Of a DNA stretch of 64,000 bases, positions 28,619 to 37,594 are shown piece by piece. The stretch spans positions 4,914,001-4,978,000 of the forward strand of contig NZ_CP150918.1 of assembly GCF_039908635.1 (NCBI RefSeq), written 5' to 3'. Under the pieces are notes generated by a model. The model searched no databases, was not told the DNA's origin, and worked only from the letters and a program-made list of their open reading frames with translations. Within the stretch, counting starts at the first letter, position 1. Each line of letters opens with the position of its first letter. Origin of the DNA: Pseudomonas purpurea (GTDB lineage: Bacteria > Pseudomonadota > Gammaproteobacteria > Pseudomonadales > Pseudomonadaceae). The position numbers and the translations under genes were made by a program.

Positions 28619-29731
28619 TCAGATCCGCCCAGCAGGCGCATACGGCGCCGGATCAATGATCGGCGTCCGGCCCAGCATCACATCCGTAAACAACTGACAC
28701 GACGCCGGCGCCAATACCAATCCATTCCGGTAATGCCCACAGTTCAGCCAAAGCCCTTCAAACCCCGGCACCGCCCCAATGTAGGGAATGCCTTCCGGCG
28801 AACCCGGCCGCAGCCCTGCCCAATGCCCGACTACCTCGGCATCCGCCAGGGCCGGAATCAACTCCACCGCCGAAGCCTTGAGACTTTCCAGGGCCGATTT
28901 GGTCGGGGTCTTGTCGAAGCCTTCGTGCTCCAGCGTACTGCCGATCAGGATGTGGCCATCGCGACGGGGAATGGCATAACGGCCCTTGGCCAGGACCATG
29001 CTTGAGAGAAAGTCCGAGGCGCACTTGTAGAGAATCATCTGGCCTTTGACCGGTTCGACCGGCAACGCCAGGCCCAGGGTCTTGAGCAAATCGCCGCTCC
29101 AGGCACCTGCGGTCAGTACCACCTGATCGCCATGGATCGGGCCTTTCGACGTCTGCACGCCCACCACGGCCTCACCTTCACGAATGAACGCGCTGACCTC
29201 GCACTGCTCATGAACGGTCACGTTGGGCAGCGCCAGCAATGCCGCCTTGAGGGACTTCACCAACCGCGGGTTACGCACGTTGGCCACATCCGCCATGTAG
29301 ATCGCCCGCGAAAAACCGGCGCCCAACACCGGTACCGCATCGTGGGCAGCCGAGATATCCACAGCACTCAGCGGCCGGTTTTCCCGCTTGGCCCAGGCCA
29401 GCGCCTCAGCCTCGTCATCCAGGTCCAGCCAGTACAGCCCCGTGGTATGCACCTGCGGGTCGATACCTGTCGCGGCGAACAAACGCTCGGCCAGTTGTGG
29501 ATAAAAGTCCTGGGACCAATGAGCCAATGCGGTGACCGCCGGGCTGTAGCGCCACGGGTACAGTGGCGAAACAATACCGCCACCGGCCCAGGACGACTCC
29601 TGACCGACATGCGAGCGATCCAGCAGAGTCACGCCCTGCCCCTGCGACGCGAGATTGAACGCCGTCAGCAGGCCGATCACTCCGCCACCGACAATCACCA
29701 CTTGCTGTTGCCTGGTCATTTTCTGATCCAA
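28619..29731 (-). CDS. thiO: Glycine oxidase ThiO
   Basis: FAD-dependent D-amino-acid-oxidase-family enzyme that oxidises glycine to iminoglycine for assembly of the thiazole ring of thiamine; 370 residues. The FAD-binding loop VVIVGGGVIGLL is at about residues 10-21, followed by RSHVGQESSWAGGGIVSPLY, a typical ThiO signature; the C-terminal CGHYRNGLVLAP stretch is also diagnostic. It is convergent with pilR and lies downstream of pilE on the same strand. No thiamine riboswitch is seen in the short upstream gap. Confidence 0.92.
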   Translation of the reverse strand: MDQKMTRQQQVVIVGGGVIGLLTAFNLASQGQGVTLLDRSHVGQESSWAGGGIVSPLYPWRYSPAVTALAHWSQDFYPQLAERLFAATGIDPQVHTTGLYWLDLDDEAEALAWAKRENRPLSAVDISAAHDAVPVLGAGFSRAIYMADVANVRNPRLVKSLKAALLALPNVTVHEQCEVSAFIREGEAVVGVQTSKGPIHGDQVVLTAGAWSGDLLKTLGLALPVEPVKGQMILYKCASDFLSSMVLAKGRYAIPRRDGHILIGSTLEHEGFDKTPTKSALESLKASAVELIPALADAEVVGHWAGLRPGSPEGIPYIGAVPGFEGLWLNCGHYRNGLVLAPASCQLFTDVMLGRTPIIDPAPYAPAGRI

Positions 29732-29776
29732 CCATTAAAAAGACAGGGGGCGCAAAACGCGCCCCAAAAAGGAAAC

Positions 29777-30178
29777 TCAGCGGCCCCAGCAATCCTTGGT
29801 GGTCAGCCCGGTGGTTGCGTTGTTCATGCCTCGCACGCCCGTGTTGGTCAGGGTGAAATCCCCGCACTTGTCGCCGGCCATGGTCGTGCCGGCCTTACGC
29901 ACGGCCGTCAGCAGGAAGGTTTGATCTGTAATCGTTGCGGTAAGGGTGTAGTAGTCATTGCCAGTGCTGACACCCGTGGCATTGGTGTAAACGTTGTTCT
30001 TGGAATAGAACCGCTCCAGGTTTTGCGCCTGATCGGACAACAACCCGGCGATTTCCGTGCGGTGGCTGCGTTTCACGTACTCGGTGAGGATCGGGGTAAA
30101 AATCGTCAGGAGAATCCCTAGAATTGCCACCACGATCATGATTTCGATCAGGGTAAAACCTTGGTTGGATCTACGCAT
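29777..30178 (-). CDS. pilE: Minor pilin PilE
   Basis: Minor pilin of the tip/priming complex, 133 residues. Prepilin cleavage site MRRSNQG / FTLIEIMIVVAILGILL with Glu+5; head domain with two cysteines (DKCGDF and KDCWGR), fit for one disulfide. Last gene of the fimU-pilVWXY1-E operon; its start lies 15 nt after the pilY1 stop. In P. aeruginosa a small pilY2 gene sits between pilY1 and pilE, but there is no room for it here. Confidence 0.9.
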   Translation of the reverse strand: MRRSNQGFTLIEIMIVVAILGILLTIFTPILTEYVKRSHRTEIAGLLSDQAQNLERFYSKNNVYTNATGVSTGNDYYTLTATITDQTFLLTAVRKAGTTMAGDKCGDFTLTNTGVRGMNNATTGLTTKDCWGR

Positions 30179-30193
30179 TGCCTCAACTCTCGC

Positions 30194-33100
30194 TTACTGG
30201 ATTTGTCGCCACATGATGCGACGGCTGCCACCCCCGGATTTCTCCACCAGCGTGGTGATGCCGCCACTGGAATCATTCACGATCTTGCGGCTCGCGCTAT
30301 TGACGATCGCGTTCAGGGTGGGGATGCCACCGGTGAAAATAACCCCGCTGGATATGCTGTCCGTGCTGTCGACCAGGCCATCGCCATTGGTGTCGAGCAC
30401 CGCATAGTTGAGCATCTTACCGCTGAATGCATCGAGTTCGACCAGTTTGCCGGTGCCGAAACTCGCGCACGGGTCCGAGGTGTCCACGCCTGCGGTGGTA
30501 AACACGATCCGCCCGAGCACCAGACTCGCCTGGTTGATGACCCGCTCGCCGGTCAGCACATTGTTGTACACCAACGGCAAGTACCAGCCGTTCTGCGCCG
30601 GATACGTGACGTTGTTCTGGGAGGTGGTGATGAACTGCCCCCCTGCGCTCCCCGTAAACACGCCAGTGATGGACTGGGCCTGAAGCGTCGACACGGTGAT
30701 TTGCCCCGAGCCGCCCTCTGCATCCCATACCGCGTAGAAACCCTGCAAGTCCTTACTGACTTTGTCTGCCGTTTCGTTGAACTTCCCGGTGCCGAAAAAC
30801 ACCTCTTTGCCGCTGACGGGGTTGTCCGCCAGCAAGGGTTGCGCGGTGATCGGCTGCGTCGCGCCACCGGGCGTGGTGAACAGCGGCTTGCCGGAAAATG
30901 CCACGCCCCAACTGGCAACGTTCGAACTGCTCAGGTCGAACTTCCACATCCGCCCTTTCAGATCACCGCCATAGGCCGCCTGCACGATACTTTGCGAATC
31001 GACCTTGAGCTTGACCGACGACAAGCCATTGGTGGTTTCAGTGCTGTCGATCACGATTTTCCTGATCAGCGACCCGTCACGAATATCCACCACGTACAAC
31101 GCCGCCACCCCCGAATTGCTGCCGTAACCGTTGGAAATGAACGCGGCCCAACGACCATCCGCCAAACGCGCGACCTCGGGGCGGGCATAGGCATACCCCA
31201 GGTCGTTGAAGACGTTCGCCGTGTTGGCGGTGGCCGGCGCGCTGATTTCCCATAACGCATTGATCACGTTCCCCGCCGATGCATCGAACAACTGCACCGC
31301 ATAGAACGTCTTGCCGCCGGCCCCTACACCGCCCAGGGCCAGGGTTTTCCAGGCGCTGTTGAGCTGAGCGTCGAACACGCCCACCTGGCCGTCATTGAGA
31401 AACTTGTGGCTAGTACCGTTGATGTAGCCCGTGTCGGCAATGAAATACAGCGACGGAAGAACGCTTGAGGGCATGTAACCGTACTGGCGAGCGCCATTGG
31501 CGGTGTTGATGACGTTCACAAAACCGTCATTGGCATTGACCACCAGGCTGGTGTTCATGTTGGCGGCCTTGGCGGTCAGGAACGTGCTGTAACTGGTGCT
31601 TCCGGTCAGGTCCGAAGCCGTTTTGTCACTGGGTGACGCCAGCGCCAAGGGGGAGTTGACGATGTCGCCCAACAGTACGCTTCGCACTTTCAAGCCGGTT
31701 TTATTGCTGCCCTTGCTCCACTCCACCAAGTCACTGCCGGTGATACCGGTCGGCAGGTTCTGACTGAGGGTGGTCTGTTGCGCGCTGGAAAAATTACCGT
31801 AACCAAGGGTCACGGCCGCATTGGTGGTCGTGTTCCAGGACTGATAGGTCGGCGCCGCAGCCCCCGACACGATGGCCGTGTCGGTGGTCCACAGCACCGA
31901 CGCGGTGTCCACGGCGCCGCTGGCGGTGAAACCAAAGGACTTGATGGTGCCGCGCCAGTCCCTGGGGTCGTAGCTGGTCTGGAAATAACTGGAACCACTG
32001 GCCACCGTATTGCTGCTGGCGACGCCACTGCCCCCCGAGCCAGCCTTGACCGTGATGTCGCTTAACGCCGCTGATAGCGCAGTGTTGAGACTGGCACTGT
32101 TGCTCGCCTGATAATACTGACCATGCCCATAGGTGGCAGCATCCGACAGCATCTGATTGGCGATAGCAAAACCCACGGTGTAGGTGTTCATGTTTTGCTG
32201 GGGAAAATCTGCCGAGTCCCAGCTTTTGCCCGCGGCATCCGTACCGGTGGAGAGCATGTCGATGTCAAAAGCGAACTTGGCAATGTCATCCAGGTACAGG
32301 GTGTCACCCTCGTTATCGCCCTTGGGGTCGTTGCCGTCATTGTTGATTCCGTCCCAGTTGGGCAGGTCTTTACCGCCCAAGGGATCATTGGGAGGAAACT
32401 TCCAGTCGTAGGTCGGCAGGCCATCGGTGATGACCACGCCGTAGTTTTTCTGGCAGCGGTACTGGATCGGGCTGGTATAGGTATTAGGTGTGGAGTTGTA
32501 GTGCGGCTTCATCCCTCTGAAATACCGGGTGAGCTCGTAGTAGGTTTCTGCCAGCGGAGTGTTGGCGACCGCACTCAGCCCATTGATCGCCGAGATCAGT
32601 GCGTTGTAATTGGCGTCGGCCTGGGCCTGGGTCACGCTACCGCTGACCGCCACCAGATCGCTGATGGGCTGAACAACGTAACCGCCATCACGTGTTTCGT
32701 TATTGGCAGGCAGATTGAAAGTCGCCAGGCCAATGCGTAGCGAACGGTTGCTGGTCACCAGCGCGGTGGAAACATTGCGCGCCACGTTGATTCGGGAATC
32801 GTTGGGAATCGAGCCGTTGGTGAAGTCACGGTTGCTGCCATTGGCCAGACTCACCAGGTACGAAAGGTAGTCATCGTAATAACGGGTGTTGCCGCTGCCC
32901 ACCGGGTCCGGAAGCTTGAGACACAGCGGCGTCAGGCTGTTCTTGTAGAACGAGTAATAACCACTGGAACACCCCGAGGTCGGCAAACTGGACAACAGGA
33001 TCGGGTCACCGACAATGTCAGAGCCGCTCAAACACCCCAACAGGAAGAAATAGTTGCACTGCCGGGCCGGGGTTCGCGAAATCGTCGGATCAAACCCCGA

Positions 33101-33304
33101 GGCATAAATGATGCTGTTCATGCTCCCCGAGTCGTCAATCAGCAACATGACATTGGGTGCCACCGCCGCCGAGTTCAACAGGGGCGAATCCGAAGGACTG
33201 AAGGCATAGGCCGGTGCCATGAGATACAGGCCCAACAAGGCGCCACTGAGCATTTTCGACAACCGGTGCCACCCACGGCTACCGCGCGCCTCAGTACTTG
33301 GCAT
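30194..33304 (-). CDS. pilY1: Pilus tip adhesin PilY1
   Basis: Large secreted tip protein, important for pilus priming, adhesion, surface sensing and calcium-regulated twitching; 1036 residues. A signal peptide lies in the first 35 residues (up to APAYA). A von Willebrand A-like domain begins with NVMLLIDDSGSMN (MIDAS, about residues 50-62). The C-terminal beta-propeller carries a calcium loop of the D-x-N-x-D-G-x-x-D kind (DTNGDGLVD, about residues 969-977). ATG 33304 overlaps the end of pilX by 14 nt; the longer frame from 33343 runs into pilX and is not used. It is shorter than PAO1 PilY1 (about 1160 residues), mostly in the N-terminal variable half. Confidence 0.92.
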   Translation of the reverse strand: MPSTEARGSRGWHRLSKMLSGALLGLYLMAPAYAFSPSDSPLLNSAAVAPNVMLLIDDSGSMNSIIYASGFDPTISRTPARQCNYFFLLGCLSGSDIVGDPILLSSLPTSGCSSGYYSFYKNSLTPLCLKLPDPVGSGNTRYYDDYLSYLVSLANGSNRDFTNGSIPNDSRINVARNVSTALVTSNRSLRIGLATFNLPANNETRDGGYVVQPISDLVAVSGSVTQAQADANYNALISAINGLSAVANTPLAETYYELTRYFRGMKPHYNSTPNTYTSPIQYRCQKNYGVVITDGLPTYDWKFPPNDPLGGKDLPNWDGINNDGNDPKGDNEGDTLYLDDIAKFAFDIDMLSTGTDAAGKSWDSADFPQQNMNTYTVGFAIANQMLSDAATYGHGQYYQASNSASLNTALSAALSDITVKAGSGGSGVASSNTVASGSSYFQTSYDPRDWRGTIKSFGFTASGAVDTASVLWTTDTAIVSGAAAPTYQSWNTTTNAAVTLGYGNFSSAQQTTLSQNLPTGITGSDLVEWSKGSNKTGLKVRSVLLGDIVNSPLALASPSDKTASDLTGSTSYSTFLTAKAANMNTSLVVNANDGFVNVINTANGARQYGYMPSSVLPSLYFIADTGYINGTSHKFLNDGQVGVFDAQLNSAWKTLALGGVGAGGKTFYAVQLFDASAGNVINALWEISAPATANTANVFNDLGYAYARPEVARLADGRWAAFISNGYGSNSGVAALYVVDIRDGSLIRKIVIDSTETTNGLSSVKLKVDSQSIVQAAYGGDLKGRMWKFDLSSSNVASWGVAFSGKPLFTTPGGATQPITAQPLLADNPVSGKEVFFGTGKFNETADKVSKDLQGFYAVWDAEGGSGQITVSTLQAQSITGVFTGSAGGQFITTSQNNVTYPAQNGWYLPLVYNNVLTGERVINQASLVLGRIVFTTAGVDTSDPCASFGTGKLVELDAFSGKMLNYAVLDTNGDGLVDSTDSISSGVIFTGGIPTLNAIVNSASRKIVNDSSGGITTLVEKSGGGSRRIMWRQIQ

Positions 33305-33779
33305 AAATACTCTCCAGCACGCTACGCACGTTATTGCCGGCAATCCCGACGGCCGTTACCCGGTAAAGCGTCGCCGAGGTGTTGCTAGGTACGTTCACCG
33401 CGTTCAGCGTGGTTCCGATGTTCTGCACGCCATAAAAGCCGCTACCGGCCGTAATCCAGTTCACTCCCGAAGTGGAATTGAGGCCGGCCGCAGTCACCGT
33501 GGATGATTCGGCTGGCGGCGCACACTGGGTAGCATTGGCACAGGCTGCCAACGTGTAGGTACTCAGTTGCACAGCACTCTCGCCGATACGCAGCGCCGCT
33601 TCAGCGCTCTGAAACGTCTGGTTGCGCAGCGTTACGCTACCGGCCATTTTTTCCTGGAGGGTGGCGTTCTGCAGCGAGGAAATACCGATCAGCGTCAGCA
33701 ACAGCAGAAACACCAGGCTCATGAGCAGCGCCATGCCACGCTGGGTATCGGCCTTGCCGGAAAAAAGGATCATGGGCAT
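33291..33779 (-). CDS. pilX: Minor pilin PilX
   Basis: Minor pilin, 162 residues. The leader ends in DTQRG and the mature chain starts MALLMSLVFLLLLTLIG. Position +5 is Met, not the usual Glu, as is common in PilX/GspK-type pilins thought to sit at the fibre tip. The head has two cysteines (AACAN, TQCAP). The start overlaps nothing; pilW ends 4 nt before it. Its end overlaps pilY1. Confidence 0.88.
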   Translation of the reverse strand: MPMILFSGKADTQRGMALLMSLVFLLLLTLIGISSLQNATLQEKMAGSVTLRNQTFQSAEAALRIGESAVQLSTYTLAACANATQCAPPAESSTVTAAGLNSTSGVNWITAGSGFYGVQNIGTTLNAVNVPSNTSATLYRVTAVGIAGNNVRSVLESIYAKY

Positions 33780-33783
33780 CTCC

Positions 33784-34494
33784 CTACATCAGCCGGTTGC
33801 GCAAAGCGGCGGCCACATTAAACGTCTGATTGCGCACACGGTTGCCGGGGTCGGTCAGTGTCAGCGTCAAGCGCACACTGCGAATCAGCGCCGGGTTGCT
33901 CGGATTGGTGGTGTAACTCGACGCGGCAACATCGGTGGCACTGGTGGCGACGCCAAAGGTCACGTTGAAGGCACTGACATTGCTCACCAGTACCGCCGCG
34001 GTGGTCCCGGTGCCCGTGGACATCAGGAGCTGGCCGCCGCTGAAGGTGTAGACCAACCGCCTGATGGGGAACGCCAACTGCCCGGCAGCGGCAGCATGGA
34101 CGCCGGTGTACGCGGTGGCGCTGGTTCGGCAATCGGAAACCACTGTCCAGGTCGGCGTACCCCCACTCGCGCCGACATCCGACGTCACCAGGGTCAGTTT
34201 GAGCGCGGTATTGTCCCAACTGACCGGCGCGATCTGGCTGGCATTGAAGTCACCGGCCGAACTGGCATCGGTGATCGTTGCCAGGCAACCGAACATGCCG
34301 ACCATGCGAATTTCCTGAATCATCTTGCTCAGGACAAAACGCGCATCCTCCTGCATGGCCGCCGCCGCCCCTTGATTGACGTAGGTGCTTTTCGCCGAAA
34401 TGAAGATCTGCGCCACACCCAGCACCACGATCAGGCTGATGGCCAATGCGATCATCAGTTCGATCAGGCCAAAGCCTCGGGCGTGTTTGTTCAT
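33784..34494 (-). CDS. pilW: Minor pilin PilW
   Basis: Minor pilin, 236 residues. Cleavage site MNKHARG / FGLIELMIALAISLIV, Glu+5 present. The head domain has conserved cysteines in FGCLATI and VSDCRTS. ATG 34494 overlaps the pilV stop (ATGA), so the in-frame extension up to 34584 is not part of it. The gene order fimU-V-W-X-Y1-E is the usual one. Confidence 0.9.
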   Translation of the reverse strand: MNKHARGFGLIELMIALAISLIVVLGVAQIFISAKSTYVNQGAAAAMQEDARFVLSKMIQEIRMVGMFGCLATITDASSAGDFNASQIAPVSWDNTALKLTLVTSDVGASGGTPTWTVVSDCRTSATAYTGVHAAAAGQLAFPIRRLVYTFSGGQLLMSTGTGTTAAVLVSNVSAFNVTFGVATSATDVAASSYTTNPSNPALIRSVRLTLTLTDPGNRVRNQTFNVAAALRNRLM

Positions 34495-34940
34495 GGCGAG
34501 GCCACCGGGTCGACGGTGGCACGGCTGGTCAGCACAAAACTGCGGGTGCTGCCGGACCCCCCCGTGGCCCGCGAGTCGTTCCACTGGATGGTGATGGTGT
34601 ACACCCGCTGATTGAGGGTGATGCTGCCGGTGGCGGTCGGGCCGCCGAAGCTGGTGATGTTGGTGGTGAAGTCGTACAGGTCTTGATCCCGCGCAACGTT
34701 CAGGTTGCCCGATGTCGGCGGTGTGACGGTGTAGTCGGCGGCCGAGTTGGCGCGGATCCGGTCCATCATGTCGTAGGCGATGAAGCTCGCCTGGCTGGTC
34801 ATCAGCGAACTGTCGGTGTACTTCAAGGCGTTCAGCTGGATCGCCGCCGCGCCCAGCAACCCGACTGCCAGAATCAACAATGCGACCAACACTTCAATCA
34901 GGGTCATGCCGTCCTGTGCACGCTTGCTCCATGCTGTCAT
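34491..34940 (-). CDS. pilV: Minor pilin PilV
   Basis: Minor pilin, 149 residues. Leader ends in AQDG, mature start MTLIEVLVALLILAVGLL with Glu+5. The start ATG 34940 (MTAWSKRAQDG) overlaps the fimU stop (ATGA); an upstream in-frame codon at 34979 lies inside fimU and is rejected. Part of the priming complex with FimU, PilW and PilX. Confidence 0.9.
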   Translation of the reverse strand: MTAWSKRAQDGMTLIEVLVALLILAVGLLGAAAIQLNALKYTDSSLMTSQASFIAYDMMDRIRANSAADYTVTPPTSGNLNVARDQDLYDFTTNITSFGGPTATGSITLNQRVYTITIQWNDSRATGGSGSTRSFVLTSRATVDPVASP

Positions 34941-35410
34941 CCGCAACTTCCACCCAAGACAATCCGTCCATTCAGACACACGCTGAGCGTCCTGCTCTGC
35001 GTCCCCAATGTGTAACTGATCACCACCGCCGTGGCCGGGGCCGCCAACCCGCCCAAGTTGTTGAAATCGATGTTGGTCACTCCAGAGGTTAGCGTCAGAG
35101 TCGCGCCGCTGCTCATGGCCGGAACAACCCGCAATACATTCGCCGGTGTACCGGGGCTGTCATAGACCGACAACTCCCCGGTCCAGACGCTGCCGCCCGC
35201 CGTGGGCCTGATCCGCGTGGTGATGCCCCGGTCCATTGCCTCCAGGCGTGCATAATTGATCCCGCGTTGCAGGTCGCTGATCTCGGTATCGGCCTTGGTC
35301 CGCTGGAGGGTCCCGGTGAACGCCGGCACGGCCAGGGTGATCAGGATTGCCAATACCGCCACCGCGATCATCAACTCGATCAGGGTGAAACCTTTTGAAC
35401 GATGTTTCAT
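34937..35410 (-). CDS. fimU: Minor pilin FimU (GspH/FimT family)
   Basis: GspH/FimT-family minor pilin, 157 residues. Cleavage site MKHRSKG / FTLIELMIAVAVLAIL, Glu+5 present. One cysteine pair lies near the C-terminus (SVCLNG, GGSCG). It is the first gene of the minor pilin operon; ATG 35410 was chosen because the frame further upstream has no prepilin leader. It could be called fimT by some pipelines; position at the head of pilV-W-X-Y1 argues for FimU. Confidence 0.82.
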   Translation of the reverse strand: MKHRSKGFTLIELMIAVAVLAILITLAVPAFTGTLQRTKADTEISDLQRGINYARLEAMDRGITTRIRPTAGGSVWTGELSVYDSPGTPANVLRVVPAMSSGATLTLTSGVTNIDFNNLGGLAAPATAVVISYTLGTQSRTLSVCLNGRIVLGGSCG

Positions 35411-35461
35411 CGCTGCCCTCCGCTGCCAACGACTACACCTAGCTGTACACGCTAGAACATT

Positions 35462-35474
35462 CGGTCGATGACCG
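35462..35474. promoter_or_regulatory. Palindrome CGGTC-GAT-GACCG in the divergent fimU/fimT-like promoter region
   Basis: A perfect 5+5 inverted repeat in the 121-nt gap between the two divergent pilin genes. Position suggests an operator. The corresponding P. aeruginosa operon is under AlgR, but this is not a clear AlgR site. Confidence 0.3.
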
Positions 35475-35531
35475 CAGGGTTGATTTGATCCGATTGCACA
35501 AACCCACAGCCACTCCAGGGAAGGAGCCGTC

Positions 35532-36104
35532 ATGCATCAAAAAGGGTTTGGCCTGATAGAACTGCTCATCGGACTGGCAATCACGGCGATGGTTCTGCAA
35601 CTTGCCGTACCGGCACTCAGCGATTACGCCGAAGGAGTGCGCCGTGAAACAGCGGCGCAACACCTTGCCAGCGGCATGCGCAACGCCCGCAACGAAGCCA
35701 TCCTGCGCAATCAGGTGGTGGTCATGCACGCACTGGAAGAGGATTGGAGCCGAGGCTGGCGAATCATTCTGGACCGCAATGGCAAAGGCCATGAGGACGC
35801 CAGTAATCCGCTGCTGCTCGAGCATCAGGACGGCGCAGACATTCCGATCGTCGGTAATCGGCCGGTCAAACTGTTTGTGCGTTTCAGCAGCCTGGGGGAG
35901 CCATTGATGCCCAGTGGTGCGTTTCAGGCCGGGACGCTGCACATTTGCGCCGCACGCGAACCTGTCAGCCACCATCAGGTGGTGCTGTCGCCCAGTGGCC
36001 GGGTCAGCCTGCGCAGCAACAAGGCCGAGCAGGCCCTTGTGCGCGGGAGGGGAAGAATCAGAGCAGGGAGCGAACGCGTAGCTCTTTGGGCATGGAGAAC
36101 GTGA
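35532..36104 (+). CDS. FimT-like pseudopilin (GspH family), divergent copy
   Basis: GspH/FimT-type pilin of up to 190 residues. Leader MHQKG, mature start [19 protein letters not shown] with Glu+5. The head keeps typical features ([39 protein letters not shown]). AAGGAG lies just before the ATG. The last 20 or so residues are Arg-rich and read into the antisense of ispH (overlap 36058-36104). In the +1 frame the end would read [11 protein letters not shown] and stop at 36079-36081, so a one-base frameshift near 36035-36045 is possible. In P. aeruginosa fimT is next to fimU on the same strand; here it is divergent. Confidence 0.75.
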   Translation: MHQKGFGLIELLIGLAITAMVLQLAVPALSDYAEGVRRETAAQHLASGMRNARNEAILRNQVVVMHALEEDWSRGWRIILDRNGKGHEDASNPLLLEHQDGADIPIVGNRPVKLFVRFSSLGEPLMPSGAFQAGTLHICAAREPVSHHQVVLSPSGRVSLRSNKAEQALVRGRGRIRAGSERVALWAWRT

Positions 36105-37005
36105 TGTTCTCCTCACGACCAGCCAGTTCATCGGCACCGGTAGCACCCCAGGCCTGCAATTGCTGGATAACGCCACGCACCAGCACTTCCGGTGCCGAGG
36201 CCCCGGCGGTGATGCCGATGCGCTCGACGCCATCGAACCAGCTACGCTGCATGTCTTCGGCACCGTCGATCAGGTAGGCGGGCGTGGCCATCCGCTCGGC
36301 CAGCTCACGCAGGCGATTGGAGTTGGAGCTGTTCGGGCTGCCGACTACCAGCACCACGTCACATTCATCAGCCAGTTGCTTGACCGCATCTTGCCGGTTT
36401 TGGGTGGCGTAGCAGATGTCGTCCTTGCGCGGGCCGCCAATGGCCGGGAAACGTGTGCGCAGGGCATCGATCACGCGGCTGGTGTCGTCCATCGACAAGG
36501 TGGTCTGAGTCACGAACGCCAGTTTTTCCGGGTTGCGCACTTGCAACGCGGCGACGTCCTTTTCGTCTTCGACCAGGTAGATCGCGCCGCCATTACTGGC
36601 GTCGTACTGGCCCATGGTGCCTTCGACTTCCGGGTGGCCGGCATGGCCGATCAGGATGCACTCACGACCGTCGCGGCTGTAGCGGGCCACTTCGATGTGC
36701 ACCTTGGTCACCAACGGACATGTCGCATCGAATACCTTCAAGCCACGGCCGGCAGCTTCGGTACGTACGGCCTGGGAAACACCGTGGGCGCTGAAAATCA
36801 CGATGACGTCGTCCGGCACCTGATCCAGCTCTTCGACGAAGATCGCCCCGCGAGCGCGCAGGTCTTCAACGACGAATTTGTTGTGGACCACTTCGTGGCG
36901 CACATAGATCGGTGGCCCGAAGACTTCCAGGGCGCGGTTGACGATTTCGATCGCCCGGTCCACGCCGGCGCAGAAGCCACGGGGGTTGGCGAGTTTGATG
37001 TGCAT
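36058..37005 (-). CDS. ispH: 4-hydroxy-3-methylbut-2-enyl diphosphate reductase IspH
   Basis: [4Fe-4S] enzyme for the last step of the MEP isoprenoid route, giving IPP and DMAPP; cytoplasmic; 315 residues. Cluster ligands are visible as Cys12 in [10 protein letters not shown], a second Cys in DATCPLV (about residue 96) and a third in [10 protein letters not shown] (about 197). ATG 37005 gives [10 protein letters not shown], the family N-terminus. A class-A REPIN separates it from fkpB upstream; its end overlaps the convergent fimT-like frame. Confidence 0.96.
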   Translation of the reverse strand: MHIKLANPRGFCAGVDRAIEIVNRALEVFGPPIYVRHEVVHNKFVVEDLRARGAIFVEELDQVPDDVIVIFSAHGVSQAVRTEAAGRGLKVFDATCPLVTKVHIEVARYSRDGRECILIGHAGHPEVEGTMGQYDASNGGAIYLVEDEKDVAALQVRNPEKLAFVTQTTLSMDDTSRVIDALRTRFPAIGGPRKDDICYATQNRQDAVKQLADECDVVLVVGSPNSSNSNRLRELAERMATPAYLIDGAEDMQRSWFDGVERIGITAGASAPEVLVRGVIQQLQAWGATGADELAGREENITFSMPKELRVRSLL

Positions 37006-37045
37006 GCTGTGCCTCGTGTCTTGCGCGCAGAAACAGTGAAGAACC

Positions 37046-37137
37046 ACTGTGGGAGCGAGCTTGCTCGCGATAGCGAAGTGTCAGTCAACATCAATGTTGA
37101 ATGTCAGGCACTCATCGCGAGCAAGCTCGCTCCCACA
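37046..37137. repeat. REPIN, class A, between fkpB and ispH
   Basis: Ends GTGGGAGCGAGCTTGCTCGC and GCGAGCAAGCTCGCTCCCAC. The centre contains CAACATCAATGTTG, itself a palindrome, and GAATGTCAG; the same centre recurs at 49264 and 54688. Confidence 0.92.
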
Positions 37138-37141
37138 TTTT

Positions 37142-37594
37142 TTACAGCGCTTTGACGCTGAAGATTTCTACGTCAAAGGTCAATGTCTTGCCGGCCAGCG
37201 GGTGGTTGAAATCGATGGTCACCTGGGCGTCATCGAACGCTTTCACCACACCGGGCAGCTCGGTATTCGCCGCATCATTGAAGATCACCAGCAGGCCTTC
37301 GGACAGTTCCATGTCCTGGAACTGCGAACGCGGGATGATCTGCACGTTCTGCGGGTTTGGCTGGCCGAACGCGTTTTCTGGTGCGATGGTCAGGGTACGC
37401 TTGTCGCCGGCCTTGAAACCGAACAGGGCCGCTTCGAAACCTGGCAACAGGTTGCCGTCGCCGACCTTGAAGGTCGCCGGGGCTTTGTCGAAGGTGCTGT
37501 CGACGGTGTCGCCGTTCTCCAGGCGCAGTGCAAAGTGCAAGGTGACTTCCGTGTTCTGGCCGATGCGTTGCTCAGCCAATACCTGTTCAGTCAT
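37142..37594 (-). CDS. fkpB: FKBP-type peptidyl-prolyl isomerase FkpB (SlpA-like)
   Basis: Cytoplasmic prolyl isomerase/chaperone, 150 residues, SlyD-like fold. N-terminal FKBP strand VTLHFALRLENGDTVDSTF, then NLLPGFEAALFGFKAGD, the inserted IF domain (about residues 75-125) and the closing FKBP strand. It overlaps the lspA stop by 8 nt and forms an operon with lspA-ileS upstream, the usual pairing. Confidence 0.92.
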   Translation of the reverse strand: MTEQVLAEQRIGQNTEVTLHFALRLENGDTVDSTFDKAPATFKVGDGNLLPGFEAALFGFKAGDKRTLTIAPENAFGQPNPQNVQIIPRSQFQDMELSEGLLVIFNDAANTELPGVVKAFDDAQVTIDFNHPLAGKTLTFDVEIFSVKAL

